Positions 12,556-22,609 of a DNA stretch of 64,000 bases are shown in pieces. Source of the DNA: Haematococcus lacustris. Lineage: Eukaryota > Chlorophyta > Chlorophyceae > Chlamydomonadales > Haematococcaceae. Both the position numbers and the translations under genes were made by a program. Within the stretch, counting starts at the first letter, position 1, and each line of letters starts with the position of its first letter. The stretch spans positions 20,895,593-20,959,592 of the forward strand of contig JASKMD010000008.1 of assembly GCA_030144725.1 (NCBI GenBank). Direction: 5' to 3'. The notes below the pieces were generated by a model. The model had not been told where the DNA came from. It saw only the letters and a program-made list of their open reading frames with translations, and did not search any database.

Positions 12556-13855
12556 GAAGCAAGACTCTTCCAACATAACACGGTATGCCCTAAGGTTACA
12601 AGAAAACCAGGCTGCATGGAGGCCTGCATGAAGGTACCGCGAAGGAAGCAAAGGAATCACGCAAGAATCCAGACTGCCCCGCTCAGCTGGCATTAGCAGG
12701 CAGGAGCGGCCAGGAGCAGCCAACAAAACCGTCGCCAAAAGGCTAGCTATGAGCCGACCAGCCGCATAGCATTGGCGACCAGCCATAAAAAGATGCCATC
12801 AGGTTAAGCGATAGGATCAAGAGATAGCGACAGAAAACGGAAGGAGGTGCAGCGATGCAGCGACACAGCGATGCAGCGATGCGGCATAAGAAATGCATGA
12901 GGTGCAACTAGGACACGTAGCCCGAAGTATATGAGACGGAGCGGAAGAGGAGTGGAGTAGCCCGGAGAGGCGGTCAGGAGCCATGCAAGAGACGAAGCTG
13001 AGTGCACTTGAAACAAAGTTGGGTGCACCCACACAAACCCAATCCTAGCAAATGGTGAGTATTTTATCTTGCAGTCATGTGGCTCCAAGTACCTTGCCTG
13101 ATGATTTGCCAACCACTGAATTGCTGCAGGTTCAATGGTCCCTACACCCAGCCCAACCCAGCCCAACCCAGCCCAACCCAGCCCAGCCCAGCCCAGCCCA
13201 GCCCAGCCCAACCCAGCCCAGCCCAGCCCAGCCCAGCCCAGCCCAGCCCAGCCCAGCCCAGCCCAGCCCAGCCCAGCCCAGCCCAGCCCAGCCCAGCCCA
13301 GCCCAGCCCAGCCCAGCCCAGCCCAGCCCAGCCCAGCCCAGCCCAGCCCAGCCCAGCCCAGCCCAGCCCAGCCCAGCCCAGCCCAGCCCAGCCCAGCCCA
13401 GCCCAGCCCAGCCCAGCCCAGCCCAGCCCAGCCCAGCCCAGCCCAGCCCAGCCCAGCCCAGCCCAGCCCAGCCCAGCCCAACCCAGCCCAGCCCAGCCCA
13501 GCCCAGCCCAGCCCAGCCCAGCCCAGCCCAGCCCAGCCCTCCCTCCCCCACCACCACCTCCTTCATCACCCTACCACAAGAAGCAGGTGCATGGAGCGCA
13601 AGAGCAGCCAGGAGCTGCAGCCATGGAGGCGCTGCCAGGTAGGTATAGAAGTGGCGCTAGCAAAGAGTGAGTGGCCAGCCCTTGCACATGAGTGGTCCGA
13701 TGCCCAGCCTAACCGCAAAGATGCCCATTGTTTACTGCAGGTCCCACGGTCAGCCCTCCCCTCTTCCCCCCTTCATCCTTCCCCCTTCCCCTCCCATACC
13801 CTGTCCCACCACCTCCAAGCCTGCCACCCCACCTACCTCCCGCCTATCCCACCCC
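12556..13855. other. Region between gap and LTR element, no gene seen
   Basis: No coding segment is supported and RPA2 does not resume here. The stretch contains short GCAGCGATGCAGCGA-type repeats near 12850-12880, the (CCCAG)n array at 13145-13538, and C/T-rich sequence up to 13855. Splice-like signals (GGTGAGTATT near 13053, CTGCAG near 13130) suggest intronic sequence of some gene, but none can be named. Confidence 0.5.
13145..13538 (+). repeat. (CCCAG)n pentanucleotide microsatellite
   Basis: Nearly 80 units of CCCAG, with CCCAA variants confined to the first few copies and one late copy. An array of the same pentamer in the same orientation occurs at 50098-50463. Apparent Pro-Ala-Gln open frames across it are artefacts. 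Confidence 0.95.
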
Positions 13856-13860
13856 CTGCC

Positions 13861-14060
13861 TGTTACGTAGCTGGTGTATGGAGGTAGTGCCAACTCAGCG
13901 GACAAGGGCGATGTCAGTGCCTTCACAAGGCTGTCCGCCTGGGAGTCGAACCCAGCATTTGACACCGGTCATTGGCATTACACTCCGTCACCACTATTAC
14001 GCAATCGCGTCATCACTTTTCCGAGACGCTTCGCTAGCACTTCGACCGGCGTTCGTAACA
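13861..14060 (-). repeat. 3' LTR of the gypsy element
   Basis: A 200-bp LTR with 7-bp terminal inverted repeats (TGTTACG/CGTAACA), identical by eye to the interrupted 5' copy. On the minus strand it contains a perfect T-arm-like hairpin at 13939-13955 (CTGGG stem, TTCGACT loop), which carries a canonical Pol III B box GGTTCGACTCC. Confidence 0.95.
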
Positions 14061-14072
14061 TTCTCCCCCGCC
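14061..14072 (-). other. Polypurine tract of the gypsy element
   Basis: Directly upstream of the 3' LTR on the minus strand the sequence reads GGCGGGGGAGAA, a purine-rich run in the expected position for plus-strand priming. Confidence 0.7.
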
Positions 14073-14204
14073 TGGCCGAAGGCCCCAGCTGTCCTCAGCT
14101 GCCATCATTGACCTGCCCCGCTCGGGTACTGCATCGTACCGTCGCTAACGCCTTTACGTCGGCGCTTGGTGTCAAACGTCCACAAACACTTTTTATTGTC
14201 TTTT

Positions 14205-15626
14205 TCATTTTGGAATGTGTAGGTTCTTGGCAGCAGCATACTCCCTCACCAGGTCCATGCTACCTTGCAGATTGTCTAGGGGTTCCCATGTGTTGCCCTC
14301 AGAGGGGTATCCAACCCACTTCACCAGAAACTCTAGTTGTGGTCGATAGCCGGACGTGAGACGGTGGTCAACCAGCTTCTCCACCTCGTACACGGGCTGG
14401 CCGTCTTCCCAACGGTCAGGCGGTGGCGCTACCAGGTTTGGGACCGCATCGCCCACGTATGGCTTCACCAGGGACACATGGAACACATTGTGTACACGCC
14501 ATTGATGGGGTAGCTGGATCTTGACTGCTGCATCTCCCACCATGTGGAGCACTCGAAAAGGTCCAACGTATCTTGGTTTCAACTTCCGCACTCCCACATC
14601 ATCAACTTTCTTCCTCATGTTCTCAGTCGATAGCATGATAAGTTGCTCAGGGTTGTAAGTCACATGCCTTCTCCTGCCATCCTCTCGGGCCTTCATCTTC
14701 TGCTGAGCTTCAGCCCAACACTGCTTGGCCTTCTTGATTGCTTGTAAGATGCCTTGCACAAAGGAATGAGCCTTGGGCCCCGACCGGGGTAGCCCCTCAG
14801 AAGCTGGCGTCAACGGGTGCTCTCCATAGTTCAAGAAGAAGGGAGTATTCTGCACCGATTCATGCCATGAGTTGTTGATTGCGAATTCCACCATGTCCAA
14901 ATGCTCAGACCAGTCAGACTGGGCAGGGCTGATGTAGGCCCTCAACATCTCTTCCACCACCCTGTTCACTCTCTCGGTTTGCCCATCGGACTCAGGGTGG
15001 TAAGCCGTGCTCATGGCTATCCGCATGCCCAACAACCGGCAGATCTCTCGCCAGTTCTCACTGTTAAAGATGGCTCCTCTGTCACTCAACACCGTTGACG
15101 GCTTCCCATGCAAACGTATGACATTTTTCTTAAACAGTCTTGCAAACTTTGCGTTGTCGATTGACTCATGTGTGGGCACTAAGTGCACCATCTTGCTTAG
15201 GCGATCTACAAACACCAGGATGGAGTCATACCTCTCTTCACCACTTGTTGGGAGCTTGACAATCATGTCCATGCTCACATGTTCCCATCTTTTGCCAGGG
15301 ATGGACAGGGGTTGCAGTTTGCCGGCTTTAAGGAGGCAGCTTGGTTTGTTCCTCTGGCAGGCATCACAATGCCGCACATAGTCCTCCACGTCTTTGTCCC
15401 AGCCCGGCCAGTAGAAGTGTCGGGATACCAGCTTCTTGGTCTTTGTGATACCCACATGGCCAGCAAAAGCATCATCATGGCACTTCTCTAGCACCGCTTG
15501 CTTAACCAGTGGACTGCGTGGCACCCACACTCTGTCCCTTAGCAACCACAGTCCTCGCTCGCTGCGGCTCAGACCTCTTTTGTGCCTTTCCTGATTGAAA
15601 CAAGGGGTCATGGCTGTAGCCTTCAA
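14205..15626 (-). CDS. Integrase with C-terminal chromodomain (pol 3' part, +1 frame)
   Basis: Integrates the retrotransposon cDNA. Residue numbers count from 15626. The N-terminal zinc motif spans about 57-90 (HVGIT, SRHFYWPGW, HCDACQRNK). The catalytic triad is visible as D120 (SMDMI), D182 (LSDRGAIF) and E218 (DGQTERVNR), a D-35-E spacing. A chromodomain near 412-462 (YEVEKLVDHR, FLVKWVGYPSEGNTWEPL) is expected to bind histone tails and direct insertion, as in chromoviruses. No ATG is needed: the frame lies +1 relative to the upstream RT ORF and overlaps it over 15502-15626, where the frames switch around GGCTACAGCCATGACCCC. It is therefore either a frameshift-translated part of Pol or separated by a one-base indel. 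Most chromoviruses have a single pol frame, so an indel is the simpler reading. Confidence 0.93.
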   Translation of the reverse strand: MKATAMTPCFNQERHKRGLSRSERGLWLLRDRVWVPRSPLVKQAVLEKCHDDAFAGHVGITKTKKLVSRHFYWPGWDKDVEDYVRHCDACQRNKPSCLLKAGKLQPLSIPGKRWEHVSMDMIVKLPTSGEERYDSILVFVDRLSKMVHLVPTHESIDNAKFARLFKKNVIRLHGKPSTVLSDRGAIFNSENWREICRLLGMRIAMSTAYHPESDGQTERVNRVVEEMLRAYISPAQSDWSEHLDMVEFAINNSWHESVQNTPFFLNYGEHPLTPASEGLPRSGPKAHSFVQGILQAIKKAKQCWAEAQQKMKAREDGRRRHVTYNPEQLIMLSTENMRKKVDDVGVRKLKPRYVGPFRVLHMVGDAAVKIQLPHQWRVHNVFHVSLVKPYVGDAVPNLVAPPPDRWEDGQPVYEVEKLVDHRLTSGYRPQLEFLVKWVGYPSEGNTWEPLDNLQGSMDLVREYAAAKNLHIPK

Positions 15627-18192
15627 TTATGAAATCATGCAGCGAGCCACCTGGTGCCCGTGCGAGTTCCACTTCTCTCACCCGCTCCGCATCCTCTCTT
15701 TCCGCGGGTGTCGCACATGGGCTTCGCCGAGGGAGTGGGACTTCCCCCCCACCAGGCCGCACCGCTCCTGCGGTACGCTCAACAGCCGGCTGGCCCTCGG
15801 CCTGCTGGGCGGAGTCTTGCTCGCGTGTCACTGGTGGCGCATGGGCGATGGACGGCTGGGTCTGCCGGGCCTGTCTCCTTGTCATGACCAGCACTTGGCC
15901 CTCTCCACGCAGCACCACAGCACCTACAGCTTCCTCCTCATCATCGTCCTTGTTACTTCCCTGCTGCATTTGTTGGACACTGCGGCTGATGGGGTCAGCA
16001 ATGTTCACAGCCCCAGGCTTGTGTTTGATCTCATACTTGAACCGGGACATCAACTCAACCCACCGCGCCACGCGCCTGGATAGGTTAGTCTGAGATGCCA
16101 GGTACACAAGAGGGTTGTGATCAGTCACAATGGTCACACCCACAGCCCCATCTAGATAGCAGCGCCATTCTTGCAGGGCCCTCACAATGGCCAGGAGCTC
16201 CTGCTCGCCTGTTGTGTACCGTGTTTGAGCCGGTGTGAACTTCTTGCTCGTGTACGCCACCACACGGCCCTCTTGCATGAGCACACCACCAGTGCCTTGG
16301 AGGGAGGCGTCAGTCCACACTAAGTACGGCTTGGAGAAGTCAGGCAGAGCTAGGACAGGGGCTGAGCACAGGGCTGCTTTCAGAGCCTGGAAGGCACCCT
16401 TGACTTGAGGGTCCTTAGCAAAGGCTGCCTGCACTCTTGCATCATGTTGTGCCCCCGTAGGTGCAGCTTGCTTGTCTTGCCTTGTCAGGTCGGTGAGGGG
16501 AGCAGCCACAGAGCTGTAGCCACGGATGAAGCGGCGGAAGAAGTTACACAGACCTAGGAAGGCTTGCAATTCCTTCAGCCCTCGGGGCTGAGGCCACTCA
16601 GCCACCACCTTTACTTTAGCAGGGTCCACTGCCACACCGTTCCTGCCCACTATGTGGCCCAGGAAAGCCAGCTCAGGTCTGTTGAACTCACACTTGCTCA
16701 GCTTTGCAAACAGCTTGTGGGCTCTCATCAACTCCAGGACCTGCCTCAAATGCTGCACATGCTCCTCAGGGGTATTGCTCATCACCAAAATGTCATCTAG
16801 GTAGACAAGGACGGAACCAGCCTTGATCATGGGCTCAAAGATCCTGTTCATGGTTTTCTGAAACGTTGCAGGGGCATTGCACAGCCCAAAGCACAGGACC
16901 TTATATTGAAACTGGCCCATGGGCGTGAGGAAAGCTGTCTTTGGGACGTCTTCGGGGGTGATCCTGATCTGGTGATATCCAGATTGCAGGTCAAGAGAAC
17001 TGAACACCTTCTTCCCCCGGACTTGGTCAAGCAAATCATCAATACGAGGCAGTGGGTATCGGTCGCGCACCGTGCGCTTGTTTAACGCCCTGTAGTCAAT
17101 GCACATCCTCAGGGACCCATCCTTCTTCTGCACAAAGAGCACTGGGGCCCCCCAGGGCGAAGCGCTTGGCTCTATCCAGCCCTTCTCCAGCAGCGCCGAT
17201 ACCTGCTTTTTCATTTCCTCAATCTCACGTTGACTTAAACGGTACATGCGTGCCCATTGTGGCAGCGTACCCGCTTCCAGTGGAATGGTGTGCCCTACAC
17301 CTCGTTCAGGCGGTAGACCAGCGGGGATATCAGCAAAGACGTCGTTGTAAGTTTTGACCATTTCTGCCACCGTGTTCTCGGGCACCAGCCCCGTTGATGC
17401 TAGGCTCAGCTTTATGTGTTGTTCACTACCGGTTACGCACGATGTATGTGGCGACACCGACCCTTCCTCTCTTTGCACCATCAGCAGCCAACTAGGGCAA
17501 CCATGCCGCACAGCTCGCGCTGCCTGAGGGGCGCTCATCAGCTCCGGTGCCATGCGCAGCTCTGTTAGCTGTGCAAGCATCTTGCCATTTGCATGTCTCG
17601 GCCGCTTGGCATACAGGGTGTGTGCCTTGCCATCAGGCGTAGTAACATGGCAGCTTTGCTCCCGTACCAGCAGCTTGGCATCATACATCGTTTGCCATGG
17701 CTTGCCTAGCACGACGTCAATCTGCCCCAGCATACCAGGCACAACCTTAAGCACGGCCGTCGTCTTGACTCCTTGCATGCACAATTCTCCTCTTGCTTCT
17801 TCGGCCATGCGTATCACCTTGCCATCAATGCTCTCAGCCACTGTTGGTTGCGCCGTGGCAATGGACACCTTGATTGAACCTACGGGTTGTCCATTCCGGT
17901 TCACTTTCCTTACATTGGTTAGCCACTTCTCAGAGATTAGGTCAAAGGATGACCCCGTGTCCATCATGACTTTGCATGGCTTGCCTCCTAGGCTGGCTTC
18001 ATATACAAACGAGAGATCCACACCATGGGCGCTTGCAATAGCACCGGAAGGTTGTGCACTGGACAAAGCAGGAATCTTACACATACCATGCAGTGGCCCA
18101 ACAGACAACTTTGGCCTCTTCAACGCACATGGCACGTGTTCGTGCTTGTCATCACCCTGGCTAGCGTGCACAGCAGAGTCCAGGGCAACTCC
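15502..18192 (-). CDS. Pol: aspartic protease, reverse transcriptase, RNase H
   Basis: Polyprotein segment of the gypsy element. The protease active site MMDTGSSFDLIS lies about 70-80 residues in. The RT follows with KKDGSLRMCIDYRALNK, LDLQSGYHQIRI and the catalytic YLDDILVMS. RNase H follows with VWTDASLQGTGG. The frame is the same as that of Gag and is separated from it only by a TAG codon at 18193-18195; no ATG occurs between that stop and the protease-proximal region. Expression by readthrough of the stop is therefore the natural model, with mutation of a sense codon as the alternative. The ORF ends after DPLFQ, where integrase continues in the +1 frame. The TAG context is TAG-GGA. Confidence 0.94.
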   Translation of the reverse strand, partial: GVALDSAVHASQGDDKHEHVPCALKRPKLSVGPLHGMCKIPALSSAQPSGAIASAHGVDLSFVYEASLGGKPCKVMMDTGSSFDLISEKWLTNVRKVNRNGQPVGSIKVSIATAQPTVAESIDGKVIRMAEEARGELCMQGVKTTAVLKVVPGMLGQIDVVLGKPWQTMYDAKLLVREQSCHVTTPDGKAHTLYAKRPRHANGKMLAQLTELRMAPELMSAPQAARAVRHGCPSWLLMVQREEGSVSPHTSCVTGSEQHIKLSLASTGLVPENTVAEMVKTYNDVFADIPAGLPPERGVGHTIPLEAGTLPQWARMYRLSQREIEEMKKQVSALLEKGWIEPSASPWGAPVLFVQKKDGSLRMCIDYRALNKRTVRDRYPLPRIDDLLDQVRGKKVFSSLDLQSGYHQIRITPEDVPKTAFLTPMGQFQYKVLCFGLCNAPATFQKTMNRIFEPMIKAGSVLVYLDDILVMSNTPEEHVQHLRQVLELMRAHKLFAKLSKCEFNRPELAFLGHIVGRNGVAVDPAKVKVVAEWPQPRGLKELQAFLGLCNFFRRFIRGYSSVAAPLTDLTRQDKQAAPTGAQHDARVQAAFAKDPQVKGAFQALKAALCSAPVLALPDFSKPYLVWTDASLQGTGGVLMQEGRVVAYTSKKFTPAQTRYTTGEQELLAIVRALQEWRCYLDGAVGVTIVTDHNPLVYLASQTNLSRRVARWVELMSRFKYEIKHKPGAVNIADPISRSVQQMQQGSNKDDDEEEAVGAVVLRGEGQVLVMTRRQARQTQPSIAHAPPVTREQDSAQQAEGQPAVERTAGAVRPGGGEVPLPRRSPCATPAEREDAERVREVELARAPGGSLHDFIIEGYSHDPLFQSGKAQKRSEPQRARTVVAKGQSVGATQSTG

Positions 18193-19788
18193 CTAGGCAG
18201 CACCCTGACCACGAGGCGACGCACAGTCACGTGCCAGGTGGCCTGTGCCGCCACAGTTGTAGCATGTCAGCGGCCGCTTGCCATTCGCGTTCAACTCTGA
18301 TGTGCGGCACGCTGCGCCACCACCACGCCCAGCTGTGCCGCCACGGCCAGAGCCACGGCCACCTCCGCGGCCACCACCACGGCCTCCGCCACGAGATGGG
18401 CCAGCCCCACGGCCCCCACGGTGCGCCTCGAGGAACCGGTCCAGTTCGGTCTCCTCATGTCGCCGGTGTGGAGGAAGCCACCGCTTCAGAACGGCGTTTC
18501 CCGCCTGCATCTGCACACCACGGGCACGTACACGCCCGCCACGGGGCCGATCAGGCCTGCCACTGCTTGCACCTCTTGCCACAGCTACCATGCCTTGAGC
18601 CTTGCTCACGCCTGCCTGCATGGAGACCTGTCTGCCCAACGCATACATCATCACATCATTCAGGTTGCTCCATGGCAAGCCATTCGGCATGACTGCACAC
18701 TCACGGCGTAGGTCGGCCTGTAGGCCTTGCACATACATCTCACACAGAGCACTTGCAGGGAAAGCTTGCACTTGCTGTGCTAGCAGCCTGAACGCCACGT
18801 TGTACTGGGCAACACTCTGGTCTCCCTGAACACACTCTCTATTGATCAGCCTCTTCATGGCAGTGTGTTGCACCTGGATGGTATCCGCACCCACCAGGTC
18901 TAAGAACATTCTCTCCATGTCTTCCTCTGTCATGAGCCGGCGCTCAGCCTTAGCCTGCTCGGCAATGGCAAACAAAGCTTCTTTGAGAGGGTCAGCCACA
19001 TGTAGTTGCAGCGCGTCAATCATGGGCACACGTGCAACAGCTGCCCATCGTGTCACCTCACGCAAGAACATCTTCACATTTCTGCCCTTCTCTACATCAT
19101 CCATACGCCACATATTAGGGTTGGGCATAACTGCTCTGAAACCACTCACTTGGTTCTCACCGGGCTGACCGGCGCTCGGCCCCAGGCCACCTGCCCCGGC
19201 TGCCGCCGCCGCCGCTGCCTGGCCCTCACCAGCCTGGCTGCCGCCACCTGAGCTGCCAGGACCACTGCCACCCGTGGCCCCAGGCCCACCGGGTGCAGGG
19301 TGGTTCGCCGTGCCCCCTGGGCCACTACGCGCAACCTGGCCACTACCGGGGGTAAGCACCCCACCGGTAGTGCCACCTGGAGCTGTAGGCTGGCCGACAC
19401 CACCACTACCACCAGCAACACCGCCGCCACCAACAGCACCGTTGCCACCAGCAATGCCACTGCCTCCAGCGGCTACCTCTGCATGCTGGCCGGGCTGCTC
19501 ATGGCGAGCACGCCTCCTACGCAACTCTTGCTCGAGTTCCTCCAAACTGAGCTCGCCTACATTGCGAGTTGGCGGACCCACAGGTTCTGGCCCTTGGCGG
19601 ACATCTGCATGACGAACACGTTCAACATCAGCGGTCGAGTGGGTCAAAGCATGCGTGTGTTGCATTTCACGCGCTACCTCCTGGGCAGCCACCGGCTGCG
19701 AGCTCGACCCCGGCCTTTCCACCCGCTGATGCTGACCCAAAGCTTCACTGCGCTTCCTAAGACGCTTCTCCGCTGTAACTGGTAGCAT
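18193..19788 (-). CDS. Gag polyprotein with CCHC zinc knuckle
   Basis: Capsid/nucleocapsid protein of the gypsy element. The first ATG in frame is at 19788-19786. The N-terminal third is Gly/Ala/Pro-rich. A capsid-like region follows (MFLREVTRWAAVARVP, MYVQGLQADLRRECAVMP), with a basic RGG-rich stretch (GRGGGRGGGRGSGRGG) and then one zinc knuckle CYNCGGTGHLARDC near the C-terminus for RNA packaging. The ORF ends at TAG 18193-18195 and the pol frame continues uninterrupted behind it. About 530 residues, a normal size for chromovirus Gag. Confidence 0.92.
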   Translation of the reverse strand: MLPVTAEKRLRKRSEALGQHQRVERPGSSSQPVAAQEVAREMQHTHALTHSTADVERVRHADVRQGPEPVGPPTRNVGELSLEELEQELRRRRARHEQPGQHAEVAAGGSGIAGGNGAVGGGGVAGGSGGVGQPTAPGGTTGGVLTPGSGQVARSGPGGTANHPAPGGPGATGGSGPGSSGGGSQAGEGQAAAAAAAGAGGLGPSAGQPGENQVSGFRAVMPNPNMWRMDDVEKGRNVKMFLREVTRWAAVARVPMIDALQLHVADPLKEALFAIAEQAKAERRLMTEEDMERMFLDLVGADTIQVQHTAMKRLINRECVQGDQSVAQYNVAFRLLAQQVQAFPASALCEMYVQGLQADLRRECAVMPNGLPWSNLNDVMMYALGRQVSMQAGVSKAQGMVAVARGASSGRPDRPRGGRVRARGVQMQAGNAVLKRWLPPHRRHEETELDRFLEAHRGGRGAGPSRGGGRGGGRGGGRGSGRGGTAGRGGGAACRTSELNANGKRPLTCYNCGGTGHLARDCASPRGQGAA

Positions 19789-19965
19789 TACTAAACGCGA
19801 ACTTTGCAAAACGCGACAAGAGGGACTAGAGGGACCTAATGGTACATACCCTCAGTATCCATCGCGTTCAGCTCCAGCTCCGCGTCGTCAAACACGTCAT
19901 AGTCCGCCATCAGGTTCGGGCACGTTGTTGCTATATCGATGTCTGGCCAGAAATCTCTCAACGTC

Positions 19966-19978
19966 GGTCTGGAAGCCA
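19966..19978 (-). other. Putative primer-binding site of the gypsy element
   Basis: On the minus strand, three bases after the 5' LTR, the sequence TGGCTTCCAGACC begins with TGG, as expected for pairing with a tRNA 3' CCA end. I cannot name the priming tRNA. Confidence 0.5.
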
Positions 19979-19981
19979 GAT

Positions 19982-20003
19982 TGTTACGTAGCTGGTGTAT
20001 GGA
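19982..20003 (-). repeat. 5' LTR, first fragment (22 bp) left of the nested insertion
   Basis: TGTTACGTAGCTGGTGTATG plus GA matches the first 22 bp of the 3' LTR. The remaining 178 bp are at 23602-23779. Confidence 0.95.
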
Positions 20004-20156
20004 CACTCCTACAAATTAGTCCCTGCGTTTTTCCCTGCGCTTTTGTCAACCTTGTCCAAATGGACTGAAACTTAGCTAGTTGGTAGCTTGTGATGTAAGG
20101 ATTCCATCCCAAAAGAAATCAGGTCAAAAAAATCAAAGGCTAAGGCTCGGCGGCCC

Positions 20157-21060
20157 GTGGCGTTCACGCAGGGACGGATGCAGGGATTGAGGGGGGGGCG
20201 CAGGGACAAACGCAGGGATGGAAGGGGGGGTGCAGGGACGAACGCAGGGATGAGCGCAGGGATGAGCGCAGGGATTATGGGCGCAGGGATGAGCGCAGGG
20301 ATTAACGCAGGGACGAGCGCAGGGATTTTGGGCGCAGGGATGAGCGCAGGGATAAACGCAGGGACGAGCGCAGGGATGAACGCAGGGACGAGCGCAGGGA
20401 TTATGGGCGCAGGGACGAGCGCAGGGATTAACGCAGGGACGAGCGCAGGGATTATCGCAGGGATTAACGCAGGGATTAACGCAGGGATTATCGCAGGGAT
20501 TAACGCAGGGATTATCGCAGGGATTAACGCAGGGATTATCGCAGGGATTAACGCAGGGATTAACGCAGGGATTATCGCAGGGATTAACGCAGGGATTATC
20601 GCAGGGATTAACGCAGGGATTAACGCAGGGATTATCGCAGGGATCAACGCAGGGATTATCGCAGGGATTAACGCAGGGATTAACGCAGGGATTAACGCAG
20701 GGATTAACGCAGGGATTAACGCAGGGATTAACGCAGGGATTATCGCAGGGATTAACGCAGGGATTATCGCAGGGATCAACGCAGGGATTATCGCAGGGAT
20801 TAACGCAGGGATTAACGCAGGGATTAACGCAGGGATTATCGCAGGGATTAACGCAGGGATTAACGCAGGGATTAACGCAGGGATTAACGCAGGGATTAAC
20901 GCAGGGATTAACGCAGGGATTATCGCAGGGATTAACGCAGGGATTAACGCAGGGATTAACGCAGGGATTAACGCAGGGATTAACGCAGGGATTAACGCAG
21001 GGCTCGAGTGCAGGGACGGACGCAGGGCTCGAGTGCAGGGACGGACGCAGGGACGGATGC
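20157..21060 (+). repeat. 12-bp satellite (GCAGGGATTAAC units) in the left arm of the foldback element
   Basis: Units such as GCAGGGATTAAC and GCAGGGATTATC alternate irregularly, flanked by more diverged GCAGGGACGAGC units. Because the period is a multiple of three, long Ala-Gly-Ile-Asn frames appear on both strands; they have no start context or domain and are not annotated as genes. Confidence 0.9.
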
Positions 21061-22609
21061 AGGGGCAGACGCAGGGATTGTAGGAACGTGCATGATGCTT
21101 ACAGCAGTGTCTAACACAAGCACAAATTACCTTCTCCGTGTTTGCTACATCCAACTACATACATCACATCCATCTACTGCGATCATTTAGGCTGGAGTCT
21201 GGCTGCTGCATGTCAGTTGGCTCCTGCCTGTAAGCTGGCTGCCACCAAGCTGCTACGGCCTCTTGGCTGCTGATCCTGGCTTGCACCACTGCTCCATGGC
21301 CACACCACTGCCAAGAGGCTCCTGCACCCCTGCACAACAACAACATGCACACAAGGGGACATGTGCACAAGAGCTGTCACCTTACTGATGAAGGACGCAC
21401 CCACGACGTTCATCTGCAATCAGGCAGGCAACACAGATGTGGTGGAACGTGACGCTATATAGATGAAGCGCGACTGGTGCTGCGTGACTGCTACCACGAA
21501 AACGGCGGCTGCACCGCACTGCGACATCGCACCTGGCATAGTGTACGAGTGCAAGCCGGATCCTGCAAGCCTGCGAGCGTGCAAGCCGGCAAACCTGCAA
21601 GCCACGAGGCGGCAAGACACATCGCACATCGCTCAATTGCCAGCCGAAGGCACCTACCACCACTAGCGTGCAACAAGCCCTCCTCTGTGGCAGCCACCAG
21701 CCAGGCCTTGCCAGTTTCTCGTCGCCTGATCCCGCTTGGGGAAGCAATATGTGTGCTGCCTTGTATCCTAAGGGATGAACGATGCCGCCGTTAGAACTGC
21801 TCTACAACACGCAAACTTCGTCACTCGCAAGCTTCGCGATTCACTAACTTTGAAAGTTCACTAACCAAGATAGCGCTTATCCAGACTGTGCTAGGCCTTG
21901 TCGGGAACGTACTGCGATGTATTGTCAAAGGCTTGCGTCAAGATTGGCCTTAGTAGGAGGAATGAAGGTGCACCGACAAGGCCTGGCTGGTGGCTGCCAC
22001 AGAGGAGGGCTTGTTGCACGCTAGTGGTGGTAGGTGCCTTCGGCTGGCAATTGAGCGATGTGCGATGTGTCTTGCCGCCTCGTGGCTTGCAGGTTTGCCG
22101 GCTTGCACGCTCGCAGGCTTGCAGGATCCGGCTTGCACTCGTACACTATGCCAGGTGCGATGTCGCAGTGCGGTGCAGCCGCCGTTTTCGTGGTAGCAGT
22201 CACGCAGCACCAGTCGCGCTTCATCTATATAGCGTCACGTTCCACCACATCTGTGTTGCCTGCCTGATTGCAGATGAACGTCGTGGGTGCGTCCTTCATC
22301 AGTAAGGTGACAGCTCTTGTGCACATGTCCCCTTGTGTGCATGTTGTTGTTGTGCAGGGGTGCAGGAGCCTCTTGGCAGTGGTGTGGCCATGGAGCAGTG
22401 GTGCAAGCCAGGATCAGCAGCCAAGAGGCCGTAGCAGCTTGGTGGCAGCCAGCTTACAGGCAGGAGCCAACTGACATGCAGCAGCCAGACTCCAGCCTAA
22501 ATGATCGCAGTAGATGGATGTGATGTATGTAGTTGGATGTAGCAAACACGGAGAAGGTAATTTGTGCTTGTGTTAGACACTGCTGTAAGCATCATGCACG
22601 TTCCTACAA

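Noticed and set aside
9405..12696. Three overlapping >1,000-codon ORFs rich in Leu, Pro and Cys
   Set aside because: They result from a stop-free 43-bp repeat whose length is 1 mod 3, plus the N run. No independent coding evidence.
12556..13855. Continuation of RPA2 after the gap
   Set aside because: None of the expected following motifs (the YRLQT-type and the YTGYDMEDAMI-type blocks) is found in any plus frame.
13930..14010. tRNA gene within the LTR
   Set aside because: The T arm and B box are perfect, but there is no matching acceptor stem, no proper D arm and no clear anticodon arm.
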